Source: Saprospirales bacterium
GTDB taxonomy: Bacteria; Bacteroidota; Bacteroidia; Chitinophagales; Saprospiraceae
Length of the DNA: 12,171 nucleotides
Direction: 5' to 3'
Assembly: GCA_003559985.1 (NCBI GenBank)
Contig: PWJP01000075.1
Location: forward strand, 1-12,171
A program made the translations under genes and the position numbers. This document shows, one piece after another, positions 1 to 5,794 of the stretch (positions are counted from its first letter, which is position 1; the number at the start of each line of letters is the position of its first letter). The notes under the pieces were generated by a model, which was given only the letters and a program-made list of their open reading frames with translations, made no database searches and had not been told where the DNA came from.

Positions 1-49
1 AAAGTGCCCCATATCGGCCCTGGGAAAGCGAAAAATCTTAAGCACACCC

Positions 50-754
50 ATGTTGCTTTTCCTGAAAAAACTGCTCAGTTACCTCACTGAAATTCATATC
101 GAAAGTCACCCCAGCCCATTGAATCCGCATCTGTATGTAAGCCTTCGAAAGGGCCGATACCAGCTCTGCACAGACAATGCGGTTTATTCCTTTGAGGACA
201 AATACGACAATTTCGGGATTGCTTTTAAACGGATTGACCTGTCGCCTTTACAGGGTGGAAGCGGTCTGGTTCTGGGATTTGGACTCGGGAGTGTCCCAAT
301 TTTACTGCAAAAACACGGGATTGATGATTGCTTAATTACGGGTATTGAGCTGGACGAGCATGTAATCGAACTGGCTGCTAAATACGGCCTGGATAAAATC
401 CATTTACCCCTGGAATTGATTGCTACCGATGCAGCGACATACGTGGAATTGCAGCCGACTCAACCCACTTTTGACTTGATTGCCGTCGATGTATTCGAGG
501 GAGATGTTATACCCGATGCATTTCAATCTATTTCATTTCTGGAAAAGTGCAAGTCACTTCTCACGCCGGAGGGAATGTTGCTCTACAACACACTGGCGGC
601 CACAGATAAGGACAAGGAAATGTCCGAGGAGTTTTTCTTTGAAAAATTTGCCGTTGTATTTCCCGGGGCGGAACTTATGGACGTTCGGGGCAATTACATT
701 TTGCTGAGCGACAGGCGGCATCTGAAAAAAGGCATGCGGAGGCCGAAGTTTTAG
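50..754 (+). CDS. Spermidine-synthase-like SAM-dependent methyltransferase
   Basis: The 234-residue product has a class I methyltransferase (Rossmann) fold of the spermidine-synthase-like type common in Bacteroidota. Seen: an N-terminal beta region with GRYQLCTDNAVYSFED (about 35-50), SAM-binding loop VLGFGLGSVP (74-83), acidic residue E100 in GIELDE after strand 2, D127 in ATDA, and DVFEGDVIP (147-155) after strand 4. True spermidine synthases carry a GGGxG loop; here it is GFGLG, so aminopropyl transfer is not assured and the substrate is unknown. It is probably cytosolic, with no signal peptide. The ATG at 50 fits the family's N-terminus (LLSYL near residue 10), but the frame stays open to the left edge, so a longer form cannot be excluded. 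No Shine-Dalgarno is seen. The stop overlaps that of the convergent lpxD-like gene by four bases. Fold confidence is high, substrate confidence low. Confidence 0.85.
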   Translation: MLLFLKKLLSYLTEIHIESHPSPLNPHLYVSLRKGRYQLCTDNAVYSFEDKYDNFGIAFKRIDLSPLQGGSGLVLGFGLGSVPILLQKHGIDDCLITGIELDEHVIELAAKYGLDKIHLPLELIATDAATYVELQPTQPTFDLIAVDVFEGDVIPDAFQSISFLEKCKSLLTPEGMLLYNTLAATDKDKEMSEEFFFEKFAVVFPGAELMDVRGNYILLSDRRHLKKGMRRPKF

Positions 755-1677
755 TCTTTCTTATCCCTGCGGGCCAACATTTTCACAGCGGCCAGTTCGC
801 GGTACTTTTCCCTGGTTTCTCCTGCGGGATATCCAAAGTAAACGGCACCTTCAGGGACGTCTTTCGAAACACCGGATTTGGCCAAAATGGCGGCGTTGTC
901 TCCTATTTTGAGGTTTTGAGCGATGCCCACCTGCCCCATTATTGTGACATTGTCCCCGAGAATGGTCTTTCCGCTGACTCCCGACTGACCCGCTATCAGG
1001 CAATTTTTTCCCATGACCACACCGTGGCCGATATGGATGAGATTGTCCAATTTTGAGCCCTTGCCTATGATGGTATCTCCTGACACTCCCTTGTCCAGGG
1101 TGCAATTACAACCAATTTCCACATCATCTTCAATAATCACTCTTCCCCCTGTGGTCCACTTCCGGTAACCTTCATCCGTTTTTTTAAAGTAAAATGCGTC
1201 CCCGCCAATACTTGAATTGGGACCTATGATGACATTTTTTCCAATGGTGCAATTGCTTCCAATAAAGGTATTGGCGCGCACGTAAGTACCCGCACCGATG
1301 GTGGTTTTGGGTCCCACCACTACGTGGGGCTCGAGTATGGCAGTAGGGTGAATATCAGCCGCCGGGTGAATGGTGGTTTTGAGGGGAGTAAACGGACAGT
1401 GCTTATCCACCAGTGAATTGTAAACTTCAAAAGGCTGGTCGCAAATGAGAAGTGCTTTGCCTTCTGGAGCTTCCACTTCTTTGTTTATCAAAATGACGGA
1501 AGCCGCGGAATTGAGCGATTTTGAATAGTACTTTTCCACATCCACAAAGGTGAGGTCGCCCTCTCTGACTTTGTGAATCTCATTCAATCCGCGAACCATC
1601 AATTGGCTGTTTCCGACAAGTTTGCAACCGGTTTCTTTGGCAAGTTCTTTAACCGGCACTGGTTTGGGCAAATCCAT
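751..1677 (-). CDS. lpxD: LpxD-type UDP-3-O-acylglucosamine N-acyltransferase (left-handed beta-helix)
   Basis: LpxD transfers a 3-hydroxyacyl chain from acyl carrier protein to the 2-amino group of UDP-3-O-acylglucosamine, the third step of lipid A synthesis in the cytoplasm. Seen: an N-terminal non-repeat domain with LNEIHKVREGDLTFVD (31-46), hexapeptide repeats from about residue 104 to 290, and the stretch DNLIHIGHGVVMG (211-223), where H218 aligns with the catalytic His239 of E. coli LpxD. At 308 residues it is shorter than E. coli LpxD (341). No lpxA, lpxB, lpxC or fabZ lies nearby. Bacteroidota often carry a second, shorter LpxD-like protein away from the lipid A cluster, so this may be that paralog, with a different acceptor or chain. 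It lies 116 bases downstream of asd on the same strand. The ATG at 1677 is preceded by an A-rich stretch and by a possible promoter. Confidence 0.85.
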   Translation of the reverse strand: MDLPKPVPVKELAKETGCKLVGNSQLMVRGLNEIHKVREGDLTFVDVEKYYSKSLNSAASVILINKEVEAPEGKALLICDQPFEVYNSLVDKHCPFTPLKTTIHPAADIHPTAILEPHVVVGPKTTIGAGTYVRANTFIGSNCTIGKNVIIGPNSSIGGDAFYFKKTDEGYRKWTTGGRVIIEDDVEIGCNCTLDKGVSGDTIIGKGSKLDNLIHIGHGVVMGKNCLIAGQSGVSGKTILGDNVTIMGQVGIAQNLKIGDNAAILAKSGVSKDVPEGAVYFGYPAGETREKYRELAAVKMLARRDKKD

Positions 1678-1683
1678 ATCTAC

Positions 1684-1799
1684 TTATTTTTCACTGCAAA
1701 TGTACCATTCCAGGGGCTTTAATTGGCCTAAATACTGTGCTAATTCACTCGAAAAAGGAATTGATTCAAGCTTTGTTGCTTCTGAAATGGCTTTTAGTC
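1684..1799 (-). other. Open frame continuing asd in the -1 phase, ending just before lpxD
   Basis: Near its 3' end asd reads TTG AAA AAG GAC TAA. A shift of one base backwards at AAAAAG, or one extra A in the A5 run, continues with GGA CTA AAA GCC and stays open for 38 codons to a TAA at 1684-1686, six bases before the lpxD ATG. The predicted tail begins GLKAISEATKLESIPF and ends LEWYICSEK. The frame has no ATG, GTG or TTG of its own, so it could only be made by frameshifting or if the A run is miscounted. Staying open this long by chance is not rare (very roughly one in seven), so this is a candidate only. Confidence 0.25.
1697..1704 (-). promoter_or_regulatory. Possible -7 promoter box for the lpxD-like gene
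   Basis: The minus strand reads TACATTTG, an exact match to the Bacteroidota -7 consensus TAnnTTTG. Transcription would start near 1691, leaving a leader of about 14 bases before the ATG at 1677. No convincing TTG or TTTG -33 element lies 17-23 bases upstream, so the promoter may be weak, or asd and lpxD may be read as one transcript. The box also lies inside an open frame in -1 phase to asd. Confidence 0.35.
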
Positions 1800-2789
1800 C
1801 TTTTTCAACAATCCCTGGTCCAGACAGTATTCTGCAATTTGAATGGCATTGGTAGCCGCCCCTTTTCGCAGATTATCCGCAACTACCCACATATTGAGGG
1901 ACCGGGACTCTGAGCGATCGCGCCGCACACGTCCGACGAATACATCGTCTTTTCCATGTGCGATCAATGGCATTGGATAAGCGTGGTTGAGCGGGTCGTC
2001 AAGTAAGGTTACCCCCCTGCTTTGGTTGAGGAGTTCATTGACCTCGGCCAGTTCAAAATCCTTTTTGAACCGGATATTAACCGCTTCAGAATGCCCACCG
2101 GATACCGGCACCCTCACTGCAGTGGCCGTCAATTTGATTGAAGGATCCAGGATTTTTGCGGTTTCGCGCTCAAGCTTGGTCTCCTCCTCGGTATATCCGT
2201 ACTCATCAAAGTCTCCGCAGTGTGGCAGACAATTTCTGTCAATTGGATGGGGATAAACTCCCGTTCCCTTTGCTCCCTGGCGCTCTTTTTCCATTTGGTC
2301 GATTGCAGACTGACCTGAACCCGAAACTGACTGATAGGTCGATACTACCATACGTTCAATTTCAAATCTCCGATGGAGGTTGTGGACTGCCATCAACAAC
2401 TGAATCGTGGAACAATTTGCATTGGCCACCAGCCTGTCATATTCGGAAATGGCAGAGCCGTTTATCTCAGGTACAACCAGGGGAATACCCGGATCCATTC
2501 TCCAGGCCGAAGAGTTATCAATAACGAGGATATCTTCCTCTGCAAATCGTTTTGCCCACTCTCTCGATATCCCGGAGCCGGCTGAGAAAAATGCCACATC
2601 GGGTTTGGCTTCCAGAGCTTGTTCGAGTCCGGTGACAATGTAGTGTTTGTCCATAAATTTGACCGACTTTCCAAAGGATCTGCCCGATGCAACGGGAATC
2701 AAATCGTCTATCGGAAAAGCCCGCTCTTCCAACAACCTCAATAATGTTTGTCCAACGAGCCCTGTGGCTCCAATAATGGCAGTTTTCAT
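1794..2789 (-). CDS. asd: Aspartate-semialdehyde dehydrogenase
   Basis: The enzyme reduces L-aspartyl-4-phosphate to L-aspartate-4-semialdehyde with NADPH, the branch point to lysine/diaminopimelate (peptidoglycan), threonine, methionine and isoleucine. It acts in the cytosol. Seen: NADP-binding loop GATGLVGQ (7-14), DNSSAWRMDP (91-100), the active-site NANCSTIQ with nucleophile C126, SVSGSGQSA (154-162) and RVPVSGGHSEAVN (226-238) with the conserved H233. Its 331 residues are the normal family length. The ATG at 2789 begins directly with the NADP-binding strand (MKTAIIGATG), which supports the start. rsmG lies 176 bases upstream and lpxD 116 bases downstream on the same strand. A well-formed Bacteroidota promoter precedes it with a leader of about 97 bases. 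Its last codons include a GAAAAAG run from which a -1 frame stays open to lpxD. Confidence 0.97.
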   Translation of the reverse strand: MKTAIIGATGLVGQTLLRLLEERAFPIDDLIPVASGRSFGKSVKFMDKHYIVTGLEQALEAKPDVAFFSAGSGISREWAKRFAEEDILVIDNSSAWRMDPGIPLVVPEINGSAISEYDRLVANANCSTIQLLMAVHNLHRRFEIERMVVSTYQSVSGSGQSAIDQMEKERQGAKGTGVYPHPIDRNCLPHCGDFDEYGYTEEETKLERETAKILDPSIKLTATAVRVPVSGGHSEAVNIRFKKDFELAEVNELLNQSRGVTLLDDPLNHAYPMPLIAHGKDDVFVGRVRRDRSESRSLNMWVVADNLRKGAATNAIQIAEYCLDQGLLKKD

Positions 2790-2892
2790 AATGTAAAAAT
2801 TATCGATTTTTTCTAACTGTCAAGTTTCAAGGGGCTTTTGTAGCTTCTTTCTATCAATCCTGTTTGACCAGACGACAGCCGGCAATTTTTCG

Positions 2893-2925
2893 CAAAGTTA
2901 GTCCACAGTAATAAACTGGTCACAA
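2893..2925 (-). promoter_or_regulatory. Predicted asd promoter (TTG-N22-TAACTTTG)
   Basis: On the minus strand a TTG (2925-2923) is followed after 22 bases by TAACTTTG (2900-2893), an exact match to TAnnTTTG at a spacing allowed for Bacteroidota primary sigma factor promoters. Transcription would start near 2886. A six-base inverted repeat, CCACAG (2903-2908) and CTGTGG (2931-2936), flanks the spacer; one arm abuts the -7 box and the other lies just upstream of the -33 element. It could be an operator or chance. No lysine riboswitch fits in the leader. Confidence 0.45.
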
Positions 2926-2965
2926 CGCTGCTGTGGTATTGATTGTAAAATAGCGGTCAAACTCC

Positions 2966-3592
2966 TCAGATCTGGACGTAAAGCAGATGTTTTTCTTCAA
3001 AAAAATCTTCCCGGAACCAACGACTAATGGGAACGGTCTCCACATAAATTCCTTTGCGCAGGGCCTTTAATTCAGGCTTCAGGTTTCCACCCTTAAGGCA
3101 AATGAGGCCGTTTGGATAGGGATTCCGCTCTTTATGACTGATAAGAGACTGACTCCAGCGACACAACTGTTCCAGTGAAGTAACTGCCCGGCTCACCACA
3201 AAATCGTAACTGCCTTTGAGTTCTTCGGCCCGTATGTGCAGTGTTTTTACGTTGGATAGTTTCAATGATGCCGCCGTACTATCCACGACCTTTAGTTTTT
3301 TTGCCCTGGCATCAATAAGAGTAAATTCCACCTCGGGCATCATAATAGCAAGGGGTATCCCAGGGAAGCCTCCCCCGGTACCCAAATCCAATATCCTGCT
3401 ACCCGGGCTGAATTCAATGAATTTGTAGATACTCAAACTGTGCAGTACGTGATGGAGGTAAAAATTGCCCATATCTCGGCGTGAAATCACGTTTATCTTG
3501 CTGTTCCAATCCGAAATTAACGGACCCAGATCAGCAAACTTCTTACGTTCATCGTCGCTCAAATCAGGAAAGTACTGCTCTAATTCTTTCAT
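2966..3592 (-). CDS. rsmG: 16S rRNA (guanine(527)-N(7))-methyltransferase RsmG (GidB)
   Basis: RsmG uses S-adenosylmethionine to methylate N7 of G527 in the 530 loop of 16S rRNA. Loss of the enzyme is known in other bacteria to give low-level streptomycin resistance. Seen: INVISRRD (33-40), HHVLHSL (47-53), SAM-binding loop LDLGTGGGFPGIPLA (68-82), the acidic loop LIDARAKKLKVVD (92-104) after strand 2, and VVSRAVTSL, where the family has its conserved R-A motif. At 208 residues it has normal length. The ATG at 3592 follows the manC stop after one base (TGA, C, ATG), so translation is probably coupled to manC. It lies far from the mnmG/parAB genes that accompany it in many other bacteria. No terminator is visible after its TGA. 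Confidence 0.97.
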   Translation of the reverse strand: MKELEQYFPDLSDDERKKFADLGPLISDWNSKINVISRRDMGNFYLHHVLHSLSIYKFIEFSPGSRILDLGTGGGFPGIPLAIMMPEVEFTLIDARAKKLKVVDSTAASLKLSNVKTLHIRAEELKGSYDFVVSRAVTSLEQLCRWSQSLISHKERNPYPNGLICLKGGNLKPELKALRKGIYVETVPISRWFREDFFEEKHLLYVQI

Positions 3593-3593
3593 G

Positions 3594-4661
3594 TCAATCG
3601 TATTGATTTCCGTGCTCTTTGCGAATATTGGCCAGCAGCTCTTTGATTTCCTGATCGCGACTCAGTGGAAACAGGACTGTCACGTCGTCCATCTCGATCA
3701 GGCCGATGTTCTCCAGACCTATCAGGGCATAGAGTTTATCATCTTTCCCACTAACGAAACAATTGCGACTGTCCAAACTCTGGACCGCTGCACCACCGGA
3801 GACATGGCCATTTTCGTCTTTTTCCGAAAGTTGGTAAATGGTATTCCAACTCCCCAGATCTGACCAACCAAAATCTGCTGGGATGGTAAAGGTATTTTCA
3901 GCCTTTTCCATGATGGCATAATCGACAGAAATTGAGGGAATTGACTTGTACACATGGTTGAGTTCATCCAGTCCTGGCGTGCCTTTTTTGTAGAGGTCTG
4001 CGAGAGGCCTGTAAATCTCCTCAGCGTGATTTGAAAAAGCCTTTAAAATGCTTTTGGCGCTCCAAACAAAAATCCCCGCATTCCAGTAGTAATCACCGGA
4101 TTCCAAAAACTCCCTGGCCTTCTTTTCAGCGGGTTTTTCTGTAAAACGCTCCACCTTGTAAAATGCCCCCTTATTTTCTGAGCGCTTTATGTAGCCGTAT
4201 CCCGTGTGTGCAGAGGTAGGTTGAATGCCAAGCGTAATAAGTACATCCTCAGCAGCTGCGAATTCTGCACATTCCAGTATTATTTCCTGGTATTTTTGGT
4301 CATTTCCAATGTGGTGGTCGGCAGGGGTCATCACAATCACAGCTTCAGGGTCCTTTGATGCGATATCAAAAGCGGTAAGCGCCACGGCTGCGGCAGTATT
4401 TCGCATAAAGGGTTCGGGAATGATCGATTGTGCATCCAGGGGGAGTTGTTCCCGGACGAGTTGGCTGTATTTTTTACCGCAGACCACCTTTATATTTTGG
4501 TCGTCCAAAATGGCTGCATATCTGTCGTAGGTTTGCTGTATGAGTGTTCTACCCGTGTTCATTACATCCAAAAATTGCTTGGGGCGTTTTGAACGACTTG
4601 CGGGCCAAAACCTCGTGCCGGCACCTCCTGCCATTACAGCAGCATAGATTTTCTCTCTCAT
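3594..4661 (-). CDS. manC: Mannose-1-phosphate guanylyltransferase (GDP-mannose pyrophosphorylase)
   Basis: The enzyme makes GDP-mannose from mannose-1-phosphate and GTP, supplying mannose, fucose and related sugars for surface polysaccharide and glycans. It acts in the cytosol. Seen: the nucleotidyltransferase signature AGGAGTRFWPASRSKRPKQF (11-30), EPFMRNTAAA (83-92), TPADHH (112-117), GYGYIKR (154-160), FTEKP (173-177) and WNAGIFVWS around residue 195. At 355 residues it is the short form without the fused C-terminal phosphomannose isomerase domain found in longer ManC/AlgA proteins. The start at 4661 puts the signature at its usual distance from the N-terminus. It is the first gene of a two-gene unit with rsmG. 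No sugar-pathway or glycosyltransferase genes are adjacent, so it looks like a housekeeping copy rather than part of a capsule locus. Confidence 0.95.
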   Translation of the reverse strand: MREKIYAAVMAGGAGTRFWPASRSKRPKQFLDVMNTGRTLIQQTYDRYAAILDDQNIKVVCGKKYSQLVREQLPLDAQSIIPEPFMRNTAAAVALTAFDIASKDPEAVIVMTPADHHIGNDQKYQEIILECAEFAAAEDVLITLGIQPTSAHTGYGYIKRSENKGAFYKVERFTEKPAEKKAREFLESGDYYWNAGIFVWSAKSILKAFSNHAEEIYRPLADLYKKGTPGLDELNHVYKSIPSISVDYAIMEKAENTFTIPADFGWSDLGSWNTIYQLSEKDENGHVSGGAAVQSLDSRNCFVSGKDDKLYALIGLENIGLIEMDDVTVLFPLSRDQEIKELLANIRKEHGNQYD

Positions 4662-4690
4662 TTGACTTTCTGTAAGATTGATATGGAGTG

Positions 4691-4698
4691 CAAACTTA
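4691..4698 (-). promoter_or_regulatory. Possible -7 promoter box for manC-rsmG
   Basis: The minus strand reads TAAGTTTG, an exact TAnnTTTG match. A transcript starting near 4685 would have a leader of about 24 bases before the manC ATG. No TTG is seen at the usual -33 distance; a TTTG lies only 12 bases upstream. A second AT-rich stretch with TTGTTTATAATACTTG on the minus strand near 4742-4757 is an alternative. Confidence 0.3.
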
Positions 4699-4819
4699 AG
4701 GGTTGGAAGCCAAATTCTAGTGAGAAATCCTGTAAATCAAGTATTATAAACAATCGATAACCCTTAATTTCCTTCTGAAAATGAATCAAAAGCAAGGGGG
4801 GGGGAATCGCTGCTTCAAC

Positions 4820-5395
4820 TTACTCAGGTGGTTCCATTCCCTCTTTCCACTTAATATTGCAACCTCCGGCGGATCTTTGGTTTTTATCAATTGGTTGTCC
4901 CCTCAATAGATTAGTCATGGCGGTTGTAAGATCTTCCCCCGTAAGTTCAACATCGTTACCCGGACGGGAATTGTCTAATTGACCTCTGTACTCCAGGTGC
5001 ATGTCGCTGTTAAACAAATAGAACTCCGGCGTACAAACTGCCTGATAAGCGCGGGCAACTGTCTGACTTTCATCGTACAGATAGGGGAAAGTATAACCTT
5101 CTTGCTCAGCCACCTCTTTCATTTTTTCAGGACTGTCATCCGGATAGTTTTCCACATCATTGGAACTAATCCCGACGAACCCTATTCCTTTTTTACTGTA
5201 TTTCTCAGCAATTTTGGAAATGAGGGGATTTACATATTTGACATAAGGACAGTGATTACAAATAAACATAATTACTGTCCCTCTCTCCCCCTTTACATCA
5301 TCCAGGCTCATTTTTTTACCTGAAACGGTATCAACGAGCTTGAAGTCTGGGGCCTCAGTGCCCAGGGGTAACATAGTACTTTCTGTATAAGCCAT
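4820..5395 (-). CDS. Thioredoxin-fold redoxin (PRX_like1-type) with CNHCPYV motif
   Basis: The 191-residue protein belongs to the AhpC/TSA-redoxin superfamily, close to the small thioredoxin-like group with a CxxCPxV site. Seen: LPLGTEAPDFKLVDTVSGKK (9-28), typical of a redoxin N-terminus, then the active site FICNHCPYVKYV (44-55) with C46 and C49, GISSND (75-80), and the cis-proline loop VCTPEFYLF (120-128) with P123. A C-terminal SAGGCNIKW adds another cysteine. There is no signal peptide or lipobox, so it is likely a cytoplasmic thiol reductase or peroxidase-like protein; its substrate is unknown. The site is CNHC rather than thioredoxin's CGPC. It stands alone between the upstream intrinsic terminator and manC. 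An AAGCA/TGCTT arm pair (4790-4794, 4811-4815) spanning a run of nine G follows the stop but is a poor terminator. Confidence 0.9.
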   Translation of the reverse strand: MAYTESTMLPLGTEAPDFKLVDTVSGKKMSLDDVKGERGTVIMFICNHCPYVKYVNPLISKIAEKYSKKGIGFVGISSNDVENYPDDSPEKMKEVAEQEGYTFPYLYDESQTVARAYQAVCTPEFYLFNSDMHLEYRGQLDNSRPGNDVELTGEDLTTAMTNLLRGQPIDKNQRSAGGCNIKWKEGMEPPE

Positions 5396-5436
5396 TAACT
5401 AAAATTACGATCGATAATTCACCGATCCTGTGAAGC

Positions 5437-5468
5437 AAAAAAATTAAATCCCTTGAAATTCAGGGATT
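5437..5468 (-). terminator. Intrinsic terminator after the CDGSH gene
   Basis: On the minus strand AATCCCT (5468-5462) pairs with AGGGATT (5453-5447) across an eight-base loop. It is followed by TAA and then a run of seven T (5443-5437). It begins 11 bases after the CDGSH stop codon and ends the transcript before the thioredoxin-like gene, implying that gene has its own promoter. Confidence 0.7.
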
Positions 5469-5478
5469 AGAAGAAAAA

Positions 5479-5763
5479 TTAATCGGAAAAACCGGACTTG
5501 GTATGTGAGCCATCGCAAAACGGTTTATTTCCGGTTGCGCCACATCGACAGAGGAAGATTTGCTCCTTGCAATCGATGGGGTTTCCGTCCGGTCCTTTGA
5601 GCTCAAAACCACCTTTTACCTGAATCGGTCCGTCCTTTACTAAACTTAAATCTGCCATAGTTTTTATTTTCATAACATCCATAGCAGGGGTATTGTTACG
5701 AAAAATTTGGATAAAATCTTCAAGTATCAAATATCTGGTGTGTGCCGGATTGTCCCAGTTCAT
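5479..5763 (-). CDS. CDGSH iron-sulfur domain protein
   Basis: CDGSH proteins bind a redox-active 2Fe-2S cluster through three cysteines and one histidine; bacterial members are small and mostly without an assigned role. Seen: the complete motif CRCGATGNKPFCDGSH (72-87), giving ligands C72, C74, C83 and H87, preceded by DGPIQVKGGFELKGPDGN, the usual N-terminal beta strands of single-CDGSH proteins. The family core starts near residue 36, so the first 30-35 residues are doubtful. In-frame ATGs occur at 5682, 5673 and 5658; the one at 5658 is preceded by an A-rich stretch (AAAATAAAAACT) typical of Bacteroidota starts and would give a 59-residue protein. The longest start is listed, but a shorter one is about as likely. 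The gene begins 31 bases after the 477-residue gene, probably in the same transcript, and is closed by an intrinsic terminator. Confidence 0.88.
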   Translation of the reverse strand: MNWDNPAHTRYLILEDFIQIFRNNTPAMDVMKIKTMADLSLVKDGPIQVKGGFELKGPDGNPIDCKEQIFLCRCGATGNKPFCDGSHTKSGFSD

Positions 5764-5794
5764 TGATTTAACCTCAGAATTAAAGAGTTGAGGC

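Noticed and set aside
3..41. Possible C-terminal tail of an upstream plus-strand gene ending in TAA at 39-41, eight bases before the methyltransferase ATG
   Set aside because: Only twelve codons are visible, and the other two plus frames are also open there, so a gene cannot be claimed.
1622..1855. A 77-codon plus-strand frame across the asd-lpxD gap
   Set aside because: It overlaps both real genes on the opposite strand and shows no protein-like pattern.
2790..2890. Riboswitch (such as lysine) in the asd leader
   Set aside because: The predicted leader is about 97 bases, too short for a lysine riboswitch, and no conserved core or terminator hairpin is seen.
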